This document shows positions 18,131 through 27,370 of a stretch of 64,000 nucleotides of DNA, in pieces. The translations under genes were made by a program, and so were the position numbers. The notes under the pieces are model-generated. The model had not been told where the DNA came from, searched no databases, and saw only the letters and a list, made by a program, of their open reading frames with translations. Positions within the stretch are counted from its first letter, which is position 1, and each line of letters starts with the position of its first letter. The stretch comes from Cellvibrio sp. KY-GH-1 (lineage in GTDB: Bacteria > Pseudomonadota > Gammaproteobacteria > Pseudomonadales > Cellvibrionaceae), in the NCBI RefSeq assembly GCF_008806975.1, contig NZ_CP031728.1:3803501-3867500 (forward strand), in the 5' to 3' direction.

Positions 18131-18363
18131 TATTATTTTCCGCGAATCCGAGTTGCTTTTGTTAACGGTCTTACTAACCCCCAAGGTCAGGCCCACATTG
18201 TTACAGACAACACTTGGAATGTGAACTATTACGACAATCCAATAACCCAGTAATCTACCACGGCTCGCTCATTGGCCATGAATATCATAGTATGCTTGCC
18301 GCTTCACTTAGCTAAAATGCAGTGATCGTCTCAACCCATTCATCACAAAACACGGAGTTACCT
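18131..18363. promoter_or_regulatory. Divergent intergenic region: APE operon promoter region and upstream region of 18364
   Basis: This is the only gap upstream of the 18-gene operon, so its promoter must lie here. I could not identify a convincing -35/-10 pair or operator palindrome on either strand. A GGAG ribosome site for the plus-strand gene sits just before 18364. Confidence 0.5.
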
Positions 18364-18804
18364 ATGAAGCATCTTGCCTCCAACCTCGGTATTCTTACTC
18401 TCAGCTTATGTGCCCTTAATGCCAGCGCACGCGATGATATTCAGGATTACTCTATCGCCGATGCCTTGGCATCTGCACAAGCAAAGGAAATCCTGGGTAC
18501 CGATATTAAATTCTACTTTGGCGACCAAGCCCACGGCGCTATCGTCAAAAAGTTTGTGGAATCACGTACCAACAAAAAAACCAATGGCGCCAACAAAAGC
18601 GATAAGGAAGCTTGCGAGTGGGCATTCTTATCAACAATGAAGGCCCTGCGGGAAAAAGCCCAAAGCCTGGGTGCGAATGCCGTGGTAAATATTCGCTCAA
18701 ATTACCGCAACAACCTCACTAGCAGCGCTACTACATTTAAATGTGGTTCGGGCATGTTGGTTTCCGGTGTTGCACTGGTTGGTGATGTGGTGGAGTTAAA
18801 GTAA
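18364..18804 (+). CDS. Small secreted protein of unknown function
   Basis: 146 residues from ATG 18364, with GGAG upstream. The signal peptide (HLASNLGILTLSLCALNASA) ends near residue 21. The mature part contains EILGTDIKFYFGDQ, a two-cysteine pattern (KEACEWAF, TFKCGSGM) and SLGANAVVNIRSNYRNN. The last segment resembles secreted YbjQ-like or heavy-metal-binding-like small proteins that are often mislabelled as excinuclease subunits. I assign no function. It is transcribed away from the APE operon and followed by a weak terminator. Confidence 0.7.
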   Translation: MKHLASNLGILTLSLCALNASARDDIQDYSIADALASAQAKEILGTDIKFYFGDQAHGAIVKKFVESRTNKKTNGANKSDKEACEWAFLSTMKALREKAQSLGANAVVNIRSNYRNNLTSSATTFKCGSGMLVSGVALVGDVVELK

Positions 18805-18813
18805 CTTCAAATG

Positions 18814-18843
18814 CACTGAGCACGGCAGTGTTAAATTTTTTTG
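18814..18843 (+). terminator. Possible weak terminator
   Basis: A 5-bp stem CACTG/CAGTG (18814-18818, 18826-18830) with a 7-base loop is followed by TTAAATTTTTTT. It lies just after the stop at 18804. Confidence 0.5.
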
Positions 18844-18903
18844 AGCCAGCAAAATCAGCCCTCTTGGATAAAAACGGTGCGACTCTAAATAACGGAGATA
18901 ATT

Positions 18904-19383
18904 ATGAAGAAAAAATTTTTTATTGCATTAGCCTTGCTAATATCTGGCAGTGCTGGCGCTAAAGAACTTACGCTGAACCAGGCAGTTGGCTTTTACAACG
19001 ACAAATTTGTCCCAGCAAAAATCAGAAATGAGTGTACCAATTTGGGCAGCAAATTTGCAGAATCAACTGCGACTGCTGTTCAGGAAAGTGGCTGGTCGGT
19101 GTTAAAAAAGGACAGCCTGGACACCGCCGCACCGGGTGTTAATCTGAAACTGATCATCGTTAATGCTGTCAGTGCCGGCAACGCATTCATCGGCCACAGC
19201 AAATCAGTTTCCATCATGGCCGAGCTCTATAAAGACGGTAAACTTGTTGATACCTACGAAGGGGAGAGGAACTCTAGTGGCGGATTCGGTGCAGGGTTTA
19301 AAAGCTCTTGCGCAGTCCTGGAACGCTGTGTTGTCACCCTTGGTAAAGACGTTAGCAAATGGTTGAGCACAAAAAATATTTAG
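18904..19383 (+). CDS. Secreted protein of unknown function (DUF4410-like)
   Basis: 159 residues with a clear signal peptide (KKKFFIALALLISGSAGA) and GGAGA upstream of ATG 18904. The mature region GVNLKLIIVNAVSAGNAF, then IMAELYKDGKLVDTYEGE and a glycine-rich GGFGAGFKSSC, resembles periplasmic or outer-membrane-associated proteins of the DUF4410/GNA1162 sort, but this is a by-eye impression. Cysteines at CTNL, CAVL and CVVT could form disulfides. It converges on the dynamin-like gene, with an 11-bp hairpin between them. Confidence 0.7.
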   Translation: MKKKFFIALALLISGSAGAKELTLNQAVGFYNDKFVPAKIRNECTNLGSKFAESTATAVQESGWSVLKKDSLDTAAPGVNLKLIIVNAVSAGNAFIGHSKSVSIMAELYKDGKLVDTYEGERNSSGGFGAGFKSSCAVLERCVVTLGKDVSKWLSTKNI

Positions 19384-19431
19384 CCTGCATCACTGGCGCT
19401 ATTGAAAAATACCACCGTCGAATAAAATGTT

Positions 19432-19458
19432 TAACGCGCGGCTAGTTGCCGCGCGTTA
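19432..19458 (-). terminator. Hairpin terminator overlapping a stop codon, between convergent genes
   Basis: A perfect 11-bp stem (19432-19442 and 19448-19458, core AACGCGCGGC) with a 5-base loop. The stop codon of the dynamin-like gene lies in the loop. Read on the minus strand it is followed by AACATTTTATT, a moderate U-tract. Confidence 0.65.
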
Positions 19459-21463
19459 GCTGTCTCCCTTGGTGAATTGAAACCACTTGCGCGGTAGTTT
19501 TTTCCGCACTCACATCCGCATCCACTAACAATTCAGGTTCCAAAGGCGCGCTAAGAATTTCTCGATAGAGAGGTTCGATATTTCCTAACGCCGTCTGTAG
19601 TTGGTAGAGATTGGTTTGCAAAGATTCCAATTGTTCCGCCACTGAGTTGCGCTGGCTTTGCAATTGGGTCAAACGCAACATGTGATGCTCCAGCAATTGC
19701 TTCTGATATTGGTTTTGGTGAAACAACGGCGCCAAGGCTTCTTGCATCCAGTGGTTGATATGCTGATTTAACTCGACATACACATTGCGAACTTCCTGCA
19801 CCAAGGTATTGATGAAGCGACTGATCAACGCGCCTTTGTGGGAGAAGACTGTACTTAGGGACTTGCGGAAATCGTCAGCCCGCTTATGCAGCTGGCGTAA
19901 CTGGCGGCGCTGTTTTTGAATTTTCAGCAAGTGACGCATCATTAGATGGTCATCACCGCGCGGCTGCTCAGGGCGTTCGTAAATTGACGCCATAACCCGA
20001 TTGCAACGCTCAATTTCGCGCTCCAGATGGCTAATGCTGCTATCTACATCATCAAAAAATTTGCCGATGGCGCGCGTCAGGCCCACAGTCGTCCAGCTTT
20101 GTGCGAGGTTTTTATGGGCCTCGGCGACTTGCTGCTCCAACTGAGCCAAGCTAACTGGCGCTAACAGCGGTACTTTTTGCGATTCCAATAACCGTTGGCT
20201 GGTGCGCAGCGACAGCGCCTGCTTGTGGTAGTCGTGATGGACGCGGCGAATGGTGTCGCGCAGTTCTTGCAGCTTGGTAGCAGCATTTTCCGGTGCCGCT
20301 GCGCGCAACTCGTTAAACTCCTGCTCGGCCTCGGCAAAGCGGCGCAGCAAACCATTGCGCGCATTGATAATCATCTCGTAGCTATCGCCCACCAGGCGAT
20401 GACCGATAATCTGCTGCTGGTTGCGCATGACGATTTCCGCCAGCATCCGCTCCAGTTGCGGGAAGTTGCTGCGCAGCAATTGCGCCTGATTGCGTCCTAC
20501 TTTACCCAACAACCCCTGCTTGGCGGACAGCGCCACTACGTGGCTAGGCGATAAATCCAGCTGGCGCGCCGTGAGCTGGCGCAATTGGTTGATGTTGGCG
20601 TCTATTTCTTGGGGCGGCGTTAAATCATCCCAGAGACTGTCGACTTTATTCAGCAGGGCAATTACCGCGGTACAGTTTTCCTCGCGCAGCGTCTGGATAT
20701 GGTCGCGCCAGATATCCATGTCGCTCGCGGTCACGCCCGCATCGGCCGACAGCAAAAACAAAATCGCCTGGGCATCGGGCAATGTTTTCAACGTGAGTTC
20801 GGGTTCGTTGCCCAGTGCGTTCAGCCCAGGGGTATCTACAATGCGCAGCCCCTGACGCAGCAAAGGATGATCCAAACTAATCAAGGCGTGGCGCCATGCA
20901 GGAATGGTTACCAGACCCATCTCATCGCGCTCGCCCAATTCATCCTGGGCAAAACCCAATTTAATAGCGTCAGCCACACTGACTTTCTTGCTCGCCGATA
21001 CCTGATTGATAGCCGCGCGCGTCTGCTCGTGATCCTCGGCATTAAAATGGATAGTCACCCAGTTTTGCGGGATGCGTTTGAAACTTTGCAGGCTGGTATT
21101 GGTACGGCGGGTTTCAATGGGCAAAAGACGCACACAATTGGCAGGTTGGTGTGCATCCCAGAAAATCTCGGTCGGGCACATAGTTGTGCGCCCGGGTTGT
21201 GACGGCAGCAAACGGCGGCCACCACCGGTATAGAGCAAGGCATTGATCAATTCGGTTTTGCCGCGCGAAAACTCGCCCACGCAAGCAATAGTAAAACTTT
21301 CACCGCGCAATAGCTGCCGCGCCCGCTGCAGGGTTTTCCCCATAGGCGCCGCAAACACACCATGGTTATTCAGCCAATGCTCAAAACGCTGCAAACGCTC
21401 GTCTAACTGGCGTTTCCAGCGATTGTAATGGTTCATTTGGCGATGCAAGGCTCTTACGTCCAT
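19442..21463 (-). CDS. Dynamin-like GTPase
   Basis: 673 residues. GTPase motifs appear in order: P-loop GEFSRGKT (residues 63-70), switch region TTMCPTE, G3 DTPGLNALG, G4 LLNKVDSLWDD. The C-terminal half is helical and glutamine/leucine-rich (for example RRQLRQLHKRADDFRKS and LRLTQLQSQRNSVAEQLE), consistent with a coiled-coil stalk. Bacterial dynamin-like proteins are membrane-remodelling or membrane-repair GTPases. Nothing nearby fixes its role; it is a single gene flanked by a hairpin and a 247-base gap. No transmembrane segment is obvious, so membrane contact would be peripheral. Confidence 0.85.
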   Translation of the reverse strand: MDVRALHRQMNHYNRWKRQLDERLQRFEHWLNNHGVFAAPMGKTLQRARQLLRGESFTIACVGEFSRGKTELINALLYTGGGRRLLPSQPGRTTMCPTEIFWDAHQPANCVRLLPIETRRTNTSLQSFKRIPQNWVTIHFNAEDHEQTRAAINQVSASKKVSVADAIKLGFAQDELGERDEMGLVTIPAWRHALISLDHPLLRQGLRIVDTPGLNALGNEPELTLKTLPDAQAILFLLSADAGVTASDMDIWRDHIQTLREENCTAVIALLNKVDSLWDDLTPPQEIDANINQLRQLTARQLDLSPSHVVALSAKQGLLGKVGRNQAQLLRSNFPQLERMLAEIVMRNQQQIIGHRLVGDSYEMIINARNGLLRRFAEAEQEFNELRAAAPENAATKLQELRDTIRRVHHDYHKQALSLRTSQRLLESQKVPLLAPVSLAQLEQQVAEAHKNLAQSWTTVGLTRAIGKFFDDVDSSISHLEREIERCNRVMASIYERPEQPRGDDHLMMRHLLKIQKQRRQLRQLHKRADDFRKSLSTVFSHKGALISRFINTLVQEVRNVYVELNQHINHWMQEALAPLFHQNQYQKQLLEHHMLRLTQLQSQRNSVAEQLESLQTNLYQLQTALGNIEPLYREILSAPLEPELLVDADVSAEKTTAQVVSIHQGRQLTRGN

Positions 21464-21710
21464 AGCGGTATACTCATTATCTACGTTGTGTAATAGCTGA
21501 CCGAAATAACCAGTAGTGGATAAATTCTATTTTTATGTTTTTGGCATTAAAGCGGAAAAGCCTGCCATTGACCAGATCTTGAGCAGTGAGTGGTTACTTC
21601 AGGGGCGTAAAAGGCGGGAAAATGCTACTTGAGGAAACAGATGCCACGCTTTGCAGCGTGCTTGGTAAATCCGCGCACCAACATTCAGTGCGCGAATCCG
21701 GGCTTGTCTA
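21464..21710. other. Intergenic stretch without a supported gene
   Basis: It contains two small stem-loops, CACGCT/AGCGTG (21645-21660) and a GCGCAC/GTGCGC pair just downstream. They could affect the 3' end of the yggT transcript on the minus strand, but no U-tract follows. The reading frames here have no ribosome site or family similarity. Confidence 0.4.
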
Positions 21711-22304
21711 TCACCAATTGCCCAGCGTAACCAGGGGATTGACGCCGAGGAACATGGCGAAGCGAATAATCAACATATCAACTATTTTTAATCCCAATAA
21801 AATAATAATCGGCGATACATCGATCACGCCCCCCAGCGGCGGCAACACTTTACGAATGGGCGCTGCAAGCGGATTGATAATTTGATTTGCCAAGGTCAAC
21901 AAAGGGTGATGGCTAAACGGGGCAACAAAGCTGCCGATAATGCTGATAATCATGCACCAGAAAAAAATGCTGGACATAATCGTCAGCGCACCAACAAACC
22001 CCCAGGCGATTAATAAAAATGGATTGGCGATTAAACCCGTTTGACCGACGACCACACTCAAAATCGCACTGGCGAGAAATTGTACCAACAGTATCAACAC
22101 CACCGATGCCATATCGATTCCCAGGAACCCGGGAATAATTTTGCGCAGGGGTTTTAATAGAGGCATGGTCACTTTCACGATTCCCTGGGACACCGGATTA
22201 TAAAAATCGGCCCGCACCAATTGCAGTAAAAAACGCAAGACCACAATCACCAGAAACAACAGCATCAAGCTGGATACAATCAAATGCAAAATATTGGCAA
22301 TCAT
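21711..22304 (-). CDS. yggT: YggT family membrane protein
   Basis: 197 residues from ATG 22304, with GGAG 7 bases upstream; the frame is open to 22379 but overlaps proC. It has two YggT repeats, each a pair of helices around a basic amphipathic stretch (VTMPLLKPLRKIIPG and NQIINPLAAPIRKVLPPLGG). It sits in the common order yggS, proC, yggT. The family is linked to osmotic tolerance and cell-envelope biology in some bacteria, but no biochemical activity is established. Confidence 0.9.
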   Translation of the reverse strand: MIANILHLIVSSLMLLFLVIVVLRFLLQLVRADFYNPVSQGIVKVTMPLLKPLRKIIPGFLGIDMASVVLILLVQFLASAILSVVVGQTGLIANPFLLIAWGFVGALTIMSSIFFWCMIISIIGSFVAPFSHHPLLTLANQIINPLAAPIRKVLPPLGGVIDVSPIIILLGLKIVDMLIIRFAMFLGVNPLVTLGNW

Positions 22305-22333
22305 GAGTTTCTCCGGTGATAAAACATTTAAAG

Positions 22334-23155
22334 TTAGTTGCCCAACAATTCCGATAATTCGACCGCGCGATTCGAGCAAGCCGTCATGGCCTTTAGTACC
22401 GTTGCTCGCAATTGGTCTTGTTCAAAACTGTTAATCGCTTGCTCGGTCGTGCCTTTGGGTGACATCACCCGGCGACGCAATTCTGCCACATCACACTCGC
22501 TTTCTTTCGCCAACTGGGCAGCACCCAATGCAGTTTGCAAAGTCAATTCAGTAGCGCATTCACGGCTTAGGCCGAGCTTTTCACCCGCTTCTATCATTGC
22601 TTCCATAAATAAAAAGAAATAGGCTGGGCCAGAGCCAGAAACGGCGGTCACCGGATTTAATAAGCTTTCATCATCCAGCCATTGCACAATCCCAACAGCA
22701 GAGAGGATGGCATTAGCCGCCGATTTTTGTGCATCACTTACCGCCGCATTCGCAAATGCGCCGCTGGCACCAAGACGCAATTGCGAAGGGGTATTCGGCA
22801 TGCAGCGTACAATAGATTGGTCAACTCCCAGCCAGTTCGCCAGACTTGCGGTTGTAATACCGGCGGCGACCGAAATGATCAGTGGTTTGTGCGCAAGCGA
22901 TTCACGCAACGCCAGACTCACTTCTTTCAGCATTTGCGGCTTTACCGCCAGCACAATGACATCGGCTTGCACCGCTGCCGCTGCGTTGTCAGTGCTGACG
23001 TCGATGTGAAATTCCCGCTGCACGTTTTCCAGCGTTTTAATGCGCGGGCCAGCGGCAATAATTTGCTGCGCATTAAACCCTTCCGCCAGCATGCCCCCAA
23101 TAATTGCTTTGGCCATATTGCCGGCGCCGATAAAGGCAATTTTTGATTTACTCAC
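22334..23155 (-). CDS. proC: Pyrroline-5-carboxylate reductase
   Basis: 273 residues, a normal length. The N-terminal dinucleotide fold IAFIGAGNMAKAIIGGM is followed by VKPQMLKEV. The proline-site segment is CMPNTPSQLRLGASGAF, and the dimer signature is VTAVSGSGPAYFFLFMEAM. It catalyses the last step of proline synthesis in the cytoplasm. It follows yggS by 56 bases and precedes yggT by 29, so the three are probably one transcript reading away from pilT. Confidence 0.96.
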   Translation of the reverse strand: MSKSKIAFIGAGNMAKAIIGGMLAEGFNAQQIIAAGPRIKTLENVQREFHIDVSTDNAAAAVQADVIVLAVKPQMLKEVSLALRESLAHKPLIISVAAGITTASLANWLGVDQSIVRCMPNTPSQLRLGASGAFANAAVSDAQKSAANAILSAVGIVQWLDDESLLNPVTAVSGSGPAYFFLFMEAMIEAGEKLGLSRECATELTLQTALGAAQLAKESECDVAELRRRVMSPKGTTEQAINSFEQDQLRATVLKAMTACSNRAVELSELLGN

Positions 23156-23211
23156 GATAAATCCTTAACGATTAAACAATCATTTCAAATTCAGAATTTC
23201 AAAACATTAAT

Positions 23212-23898
23212 TCAGCTGCGCGCCCCAAAAACATCCGTACCCACTCGCACAAAGGTGGCTCCTTCGGCAATGGCAGATTCCATATCACCAGACATGCCCA
23301 TTGATAAGGTGTCCAGCCTGTAACCTTGCAGGTTTAACACCTCTAAGGCGCCGCGCAGTTTGGCGAAAGCGCTGCGCTGTTGTCCTGGGTCGTCAGTCGC
23401 GGCGGGAATGGCCATCAGCCCGCGCAGCGTCAAATGAGTCAGCGGTGCTATCGCTGCGATCAAGGTCGGCAATTCTGCCAGACTCACACCGGACTTGGTG
23501 GTTTCATCGTCAATATTTACCTGCACACAGATATTGAGCGGCGGCAAATGTGACGGGCGTTGTTCATTTAGGCGCTGGGCAATTTTCAATCGATCCACCG
23601 AATGCACCCACTGAAAGTGTTCCGCAATCGGCCTGGTTTTGTTGGATTGAATGGGGCCAATAAAGTGCCATTCAAGCTCCTCCAACTGCTGCAAAGCTAT
23701 TAGTTTGTCCAACGCCTCTTGCAGGTAATTTTCGCCAAAAAGGCGCTGCCCCCAGGCGTAGGCCCGGGCAATCGCCTCTGGTGGCTGGGTTTTGCTAACC
23801 GCGATTAACTGCACACTTTGGGGATCTCGGCCAGCGGCGGCAGCGGCTTGATGAATTCGTGCGGTGACTTTCGCGAGCTTGTCGTCTATCTTGTGCAT
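23212..23898 (-). CDS. yggS: YggS family PLP-binding homeostasis protein
   Basis: 228 residues from ATG 23898. An open frame continues to 24423 but overlaps the divergent pilT and has no family similarity. The PLP lysine lies in LIAVSKTQPPEAI, and other family signatures are LFGENYLQEA, WHFIGPIQSNK and TLSMGMSGDMESAI. The protein binds pyridoxal phosphate on an alanine-racemase-like barrel and buffers its level; it is not an enzyme of a pathway. Pairing with proC is widespread in bacteria. Confidence 0.94.
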   Translation of the reverse strand: MHKIDDKLAKVTARIHQAAAAAGRDPQSVQLIAVSKTQPPEAIARAYAWGQRLFGENYLQEALDKLIALQQLEELEWHFIGPIQSNKTRPIAEHFQWVHSVDRLKIAQRLNEQRPSHLPPLNICVQVNIDDETTKSGVSLAELPTLIAAIAPLTHLTLRGLMAIPAATDDPGQQRSAFAKLRGALEVLNLQGYRLDTLSMGMSGDMESAIAEGATFVRVGTDVFGARS

Positions 23899-23961
23899 AT
23901 CCAGTTGTATTGACTCATTACATAAATCGGCCCGGCCGATGCATAACAAAAGGTTACCCTG

Positions 23962-24996
23962 ATGGATATCACCGAACTCCTGGCTTTTAGCGCCAAACAA
24001 GGCGCATCGGACTTGCACTTGTCGGCGGGTTTGCCGCCCATGATCCGTGTGGATGGCGATGTGCGCCGCATCAACCTGCCGCCCATGGAGCACAAGCAGG
24101 TACACGGCTTGATTTACGACATTATGAATGACAAGCAGCGCAAGGACTACGAAGAATTCCTGGAAACCGACTTTTCGTTTGAAGTTCCGGGCGTGGCACG
24201 CTTCCGTGTTAACGCCTTTAACCAGAACCGCGGCGCCGGCGCCGTGTTTCGTACCATTCCCTCCAAAGTACTCACTATGGAAGAGTTGGGGATGGGCAAT
24301 GTGTTCCGCGATATCTGCGCGGTACCACGCGGTTTGGTGTTGGTAACCGGTCCCACGGGTTCGGGTAAGTCCACTACCCTCGCCGCTATGATTGATTACA
24401 TCAACGACAACAAATACGAACACGTATTAACCATCGAAGACCCGATCGAATTCGTACACGAATCCAAAAAATGCCTCGTCAACCAACGCGAAGTTCACCG
24501 CGATACCCACGGTTTTAACGAAGCACTCCGCTCCGCCCTCCGCGAAGACCCGGATATTATTCTGGTAGGTGAAATGCGCGATCTGGAAACCATCCGCCTT
24601 GCGCTCACCGCCGCAGAAACCGGTCACTTGGTGTTCGGCACCTTGCACACCACCTCCGCCGCAAAAACCATCGACCGTATTGTGGACGTGTTCCCTGCGA
24701 ACGAAAAATCCATGGTGCGCTCAATGCTGTCCGAATCGCTGCAAGCGGTTATCTCGCAGACCTTGATGAAAAAAAATGGCGGCGGTCGTGTTGCTGCGCA
24801 CGAAATCATGCGCGGTACATCAGCAATTCGCAATTTGATCCGCGAAGATAAAGTGGCGCAAATGTATTCGGCAATTCAAACCGGTGCATCTCTGGGTATG
24901 CAGACCATGGATCAGTGTCTGGCCGATTTGGTATCACGTCGCATTGTCAGTCGCGAAGCGGCCAAGTCGAAGGCCAAGTTCCCCGAAAATTTCTAA
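23962..24996 (+). CDS. pilT: Type IV pilus retraction ATPase PilT
   Basis: 344 residues. An N-terminal PAS-like domain (GASDLHLSAGLPPMIRV) is followed by Walker A GPTGSGKST at residues 130-138, the Asp box, Walker B IILVGEMRD, the His box TGHLVFGTLHTTSA, and the C-terminal AIRNLIRED, a hallmark of retraction-competent PilT. It is a cytoplasmic hexamer that powers pilus retraction and twitching. It is divergent from yggS over a 63-base gap and followed by pilU after 70 bases. Confidence 0.98.
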   Translation: MDITELLAFSAKQGASDLHLSAGLPPMIRVDGDVRRINLPPMEHKQVHGLIYDIMNDKQRKDYEEFLETDFSFEVPGVARFRVNAFNQNRGAGAVFRTIPSKVLTMEELGMGNVFRDICAVPRGLVLVTGPTGSGKSTTLAAMIDYINDNKYEHVLTIEDPIEFVHESKKCLVNQREVHRDTHGFNEALRSALREDPDIILVGEMRDLETIRLALTAAETGHLVFGTLHTTSAAKTIDRIVDVFPANEKSMVRSMLSESLQAVISQTLMKKNGGGRVAAHEIMRGTSAIRNLIREDKVAQMYSAIQTGASLGMQTMDQCLADLVSRRIVSREAAKSKAKFPENF

Positions 24997-25066
24997 TTAG
25001 AAAATTTCGGATTGTTGTGTTTCATTTCAGTCACAGCTATTTCAATAATTTTTCAGGTGGTTGGTT

Positions 25067-26212
25067 ATGGATTTTGATCGGTTATTAACACTAATGGTTG
25101 AGAAGGGCGCGTCAGATTTATTTATTACCGCCGGTGTTCCTCCGTCGATCAAAGTTCATGGCAAAATTGTGCCTGTGACGGCCACGCCGCTCGCCCCGGA
25201 AAAAGCGCGCGAGCTGGTGCTCAGTGTCATGAATGAAAAACAGCGCACCGAATTTCTGGAAAACAAGGAACTTAACTTTGCCGTGAGTGCACGTGGGATT
25301 GGCCGCTTCCGTGCCAGCGCATTTTACCAGCGCAACCTGGCGGGGATGGTATTGCGTCGCATCGAAACCAAGATCCCAACAATCGACGAATTAAACCTGC
25401 CGGAAGTGATCAAAGAGCTGGCGATGACCAAACGCGGCTTGATTATTTTTGTGGGCGCTACCGGTACCGGTAAATCAACCTCGCTAGCCTCCATGATTGG
25501 TCATCGCAACCAGAACTCCAAAGGCCATATTATTTCTATCGAAGACCCGATTGAGTTTATTCACCAGCATCAGGGTTGCATTATCACTCAGCGCGAAGTA
25601 GGAATTGACACTGAATCGTTTGAAATTGCGCTGAAAAACACCCTGCGGCAGGCACCAGATGTAATTTTGATTGGCGAGGTACGCTCGCGTGAAACCATGG
25701 ACCATGCGATCGCGTTTGCGGAAACTGGTCACTTGTGTTTGTGTACACTCCACGCCAACAACGCCAACCAAGCCTTGGACCGAATCATTCACTTCTTCCC
25801 GGCTGATCGCCATCGCCAATTGTGGATGGATTTGTCGCTCAACTTAAAAGCGATTGTTGCGCAGCAGTTGATTCCAACTCCCGATGGAAACGGCCGCCGC
25901 GCCTGTCTCGAAATTATGATCAATACGCCACTCGCACAGGATTTGATTCGCAAAGGTGAAGTATCAGATTTGAAAGAGTTGATGAAGCGCTCAACCGAAT
26001 TGGGCATGCAAACATTCGACCAGGCGCTTTATGCACTTTACGACAATGGCGAAATTACTTATGAAGATGCATTGTTGCACGCTGACTCACCTAACGATTT
26101 GCGTCTGATGATTAAGCTCGGTTCCGAAACCGATGCAAACTATTTGTCGCATGCTGCAGACAGTTTGTCGATCCAGAGTGATGAACACACGAATCGCGGC
26201 AAAATGTTTTAA
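25067..26212 (+). CDS. pilU: PilT-like pilus retraction ATPase PilU
   Basis: 381 residues from ATG 25067 after AGGTGG; a TTG two codons earlier is less likely. Walker A is GATGTGKSTS, Walker B ILIGEVRSRET, and the His box TGHLCLCTLHANN. The serine-rich C-terminal tail beyond the ATPase core makes it longer than PilT, as in other PilU proteins. It is known to act with PilT in retraction under load. It is followed by a strong terminator, so pilT-pilU form their own unit. Confidence 0.97.
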   Translation: MDFDRLLTLMVEKGASDLFITAGVPPSIKVHGKIVPVTATPLAPEKARELVLSVMNEKQRTEFLENKELNFAVSARGIGRFRASAFYQRNLAGMVLRRIETKIPTIDELNLPEVIKELAMTKRGLIIFVGATGTGKSTSLASMIGHRNQNSKGHIISIEDPIEFIHQHQGCIITQREVGIDTESFEIALKNTLRQAPDVILIGEVRSRETMDHAIAFAETGHLCLCTLHANNANQALDRIIHFFPADRHRQLWMDLSLNLKAIVAQQLIPTPDGNGRRACLEIMINTPLAQDLIRKGEVSDLKELMKRSTELGMQTFDQALYALYDNGEITYEDALLHADSPNDLRLMIKLGSETDANYLSHAADSLSIQSDEHTNRGKMF

Positions 26213-26234
26213 CGATTTTTCCACGTGTGGATAG

Positions 26235-26265
26235 AAAAATGCCGGATAATGCCCGGCATTTTTTT
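26235..26265. terminator. Strong bidirectional terminator between pilU and ruvX
   Basis: An 11-bp stem AAAAATGCCGG/CCGGCATTTTT (26235-26245, 26253-26263) with a 7-base loop. T-runs follow on both strands, so it can end pilTU and the convergent gshB-ruvX operon. Confidence 0.88.
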
Positions 26266-26280
26266 GCTAGATCGAATTAA

Positions 26281-26694
26281 TTAATTTCGCTCCAACCAAC
26301 TCTCTAGTATTAAACGCGCCGCAATTGAATCCACCGGATTATTTTTATAATCACGCGATCCACCCCGACTTATTACTTCGCCCTTAGCTTCAAAACTGGT
26401 GAGACGTTCATCCACCAGTTCCACTTTGACACCAAAGCGCCCGTGAATACGGTTGGCGAATTTGCGAGCTCGTGCACTCAATTCACTTTCGCTATCATCC
26501 ATATTGAGTGGCAATCCCACCAATACCAAGTCCGGTTTCCATTCAGCTAATAATTTTTCTATCTGGCTCCAATCAGGAATACCGTCTTTGGCTTTTAAAG
26601 GCGTAAGAAAATTAGCTGAGCGGGTGATCATTTGACCTGATGCAACACCAATATTTTTGGTGCCGTAATCAAAGGCAAGCAGTGTTTTAATCAT
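26281..26694 (-). CDS. ruvX: RuvX/YqgF, RNase H-fold 16S rRNA processing nuclease
   Basis: 137 residues, normal for the family. The catalytic acidic residues are in [23 protein letters not shown] and [13 protein letters not shown]. Members are annotated as Holliday junction resolvases but are known mainly for maturation of the 16S rRNA 5' end. It is the last gene of the gshB-tonB-yqgE-ruvX operon, a conserved order in pseudomonads. Confidence 0.95.
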   Translation of the reverse strand: MIKTLLAFDYGTKNIGVASGQMITRSANFLTPLKAKDGIPDWSQIEKLLAEWKPDLVLVGLPLNMDDSESELSARARKFANRIHGRFGVKVELVDERLTSFEAKGEVISRGGSRDYKNNPVDSIAARLILESWLERN

Positions 26695-26713
26695 GGAATA
26701 AACTTTGGAAAGA

Positions 26714-27307
26714 TCAGGCGTGGCCTGCAGTAAGGGGGATTAAATTGACATCAATACCCAATGACTGGGCAGCCGCCGTCCAGCGCTGCTCAAACGGCGT
26801 GTTGAAAATAATGTCTTTATCTGCCGCCACCGTAAGCCAGGAATTCGCAGCAATTTCGGCTTCCAATTGCCCCTCACCCCAACCAGCATAACCCAAGGTA
26901 ATCAAGCACTGTTTGGGACCACGACCTTCGGCGAGCGCAGCGATGATATCGCGCGATGCGGTTAGGCTGATTTCAGGGGAAACCTCCAGCGTAGATTGCC
27001 ATTTGGTTTCATTGGAATGAAGCACAAAGCCGCGCTCGGGTTGTACCGGCCCTCCACTCATCACAATTTGCTCGCCTTGATCAGACTGGTCACTCAGATC
27101 CATCTGCGCAAAAATTTCTTTTAGCAGCATGGGTGTGGCGGTATTGATCACTACGCCCATAGCTCCCTTGTCACTGTGTTCACAGATATAGGTCACTGTG
27201 TGGGCAAACGATGAATCGTTTAAGCCAGGCATGGCAATAAGAAAATGGTCGCGCAGACTGCCCGGCGTAAGTTCATCGTAATTGGTAGGGGTATTTTTTT
27301 GCGTCAT
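26714..27307 (-). CDS. yqgE: YqgE/AlgH family protein
   Basis: 197 residues. The family signature is at the N-terminus ([19 protein letters not shown]), followed by [29 protein letters not shown] and [14 protein letters not shown]. The biochemical function is unknown; in Pseudomonas it is called AlgH and has been linked to alginate control, though the mechanism is unclear. It sits 19 bases upstream of ruvX in the same operon. Confidence 0.94.
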   Translation of the reverse strand: MTQKNTPTNYDELTPGSLRDHFLIAMPGLNDSSFAHTVTYICEHSDKGAMGVVINTATPMLLKEIFAQMDLSDQSDQGEQIVMSGGPVQPERGFVLHSNETKWQSTLEVSPEISLTASRDIIAALAEGRGPKQCLITLGYAGWGEGQLEAEIAANSWLTVAADKDIIFNTPFEQRWTAAAQSLGIDVNLIPLTAGHA

Positions 27308-27370
27308 AATTTCAGTATGAGGCTAAAGCCGGTTAAAACAAGCCGGACGACTAAATTTATTCGCCCGGGA

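Noticed and set aside
23899..24423. Long N-terminal extension of the yggS frame
   Set aside because: It runs antisense through pilT and has no family similarity; the normal yggS start is at 23898.
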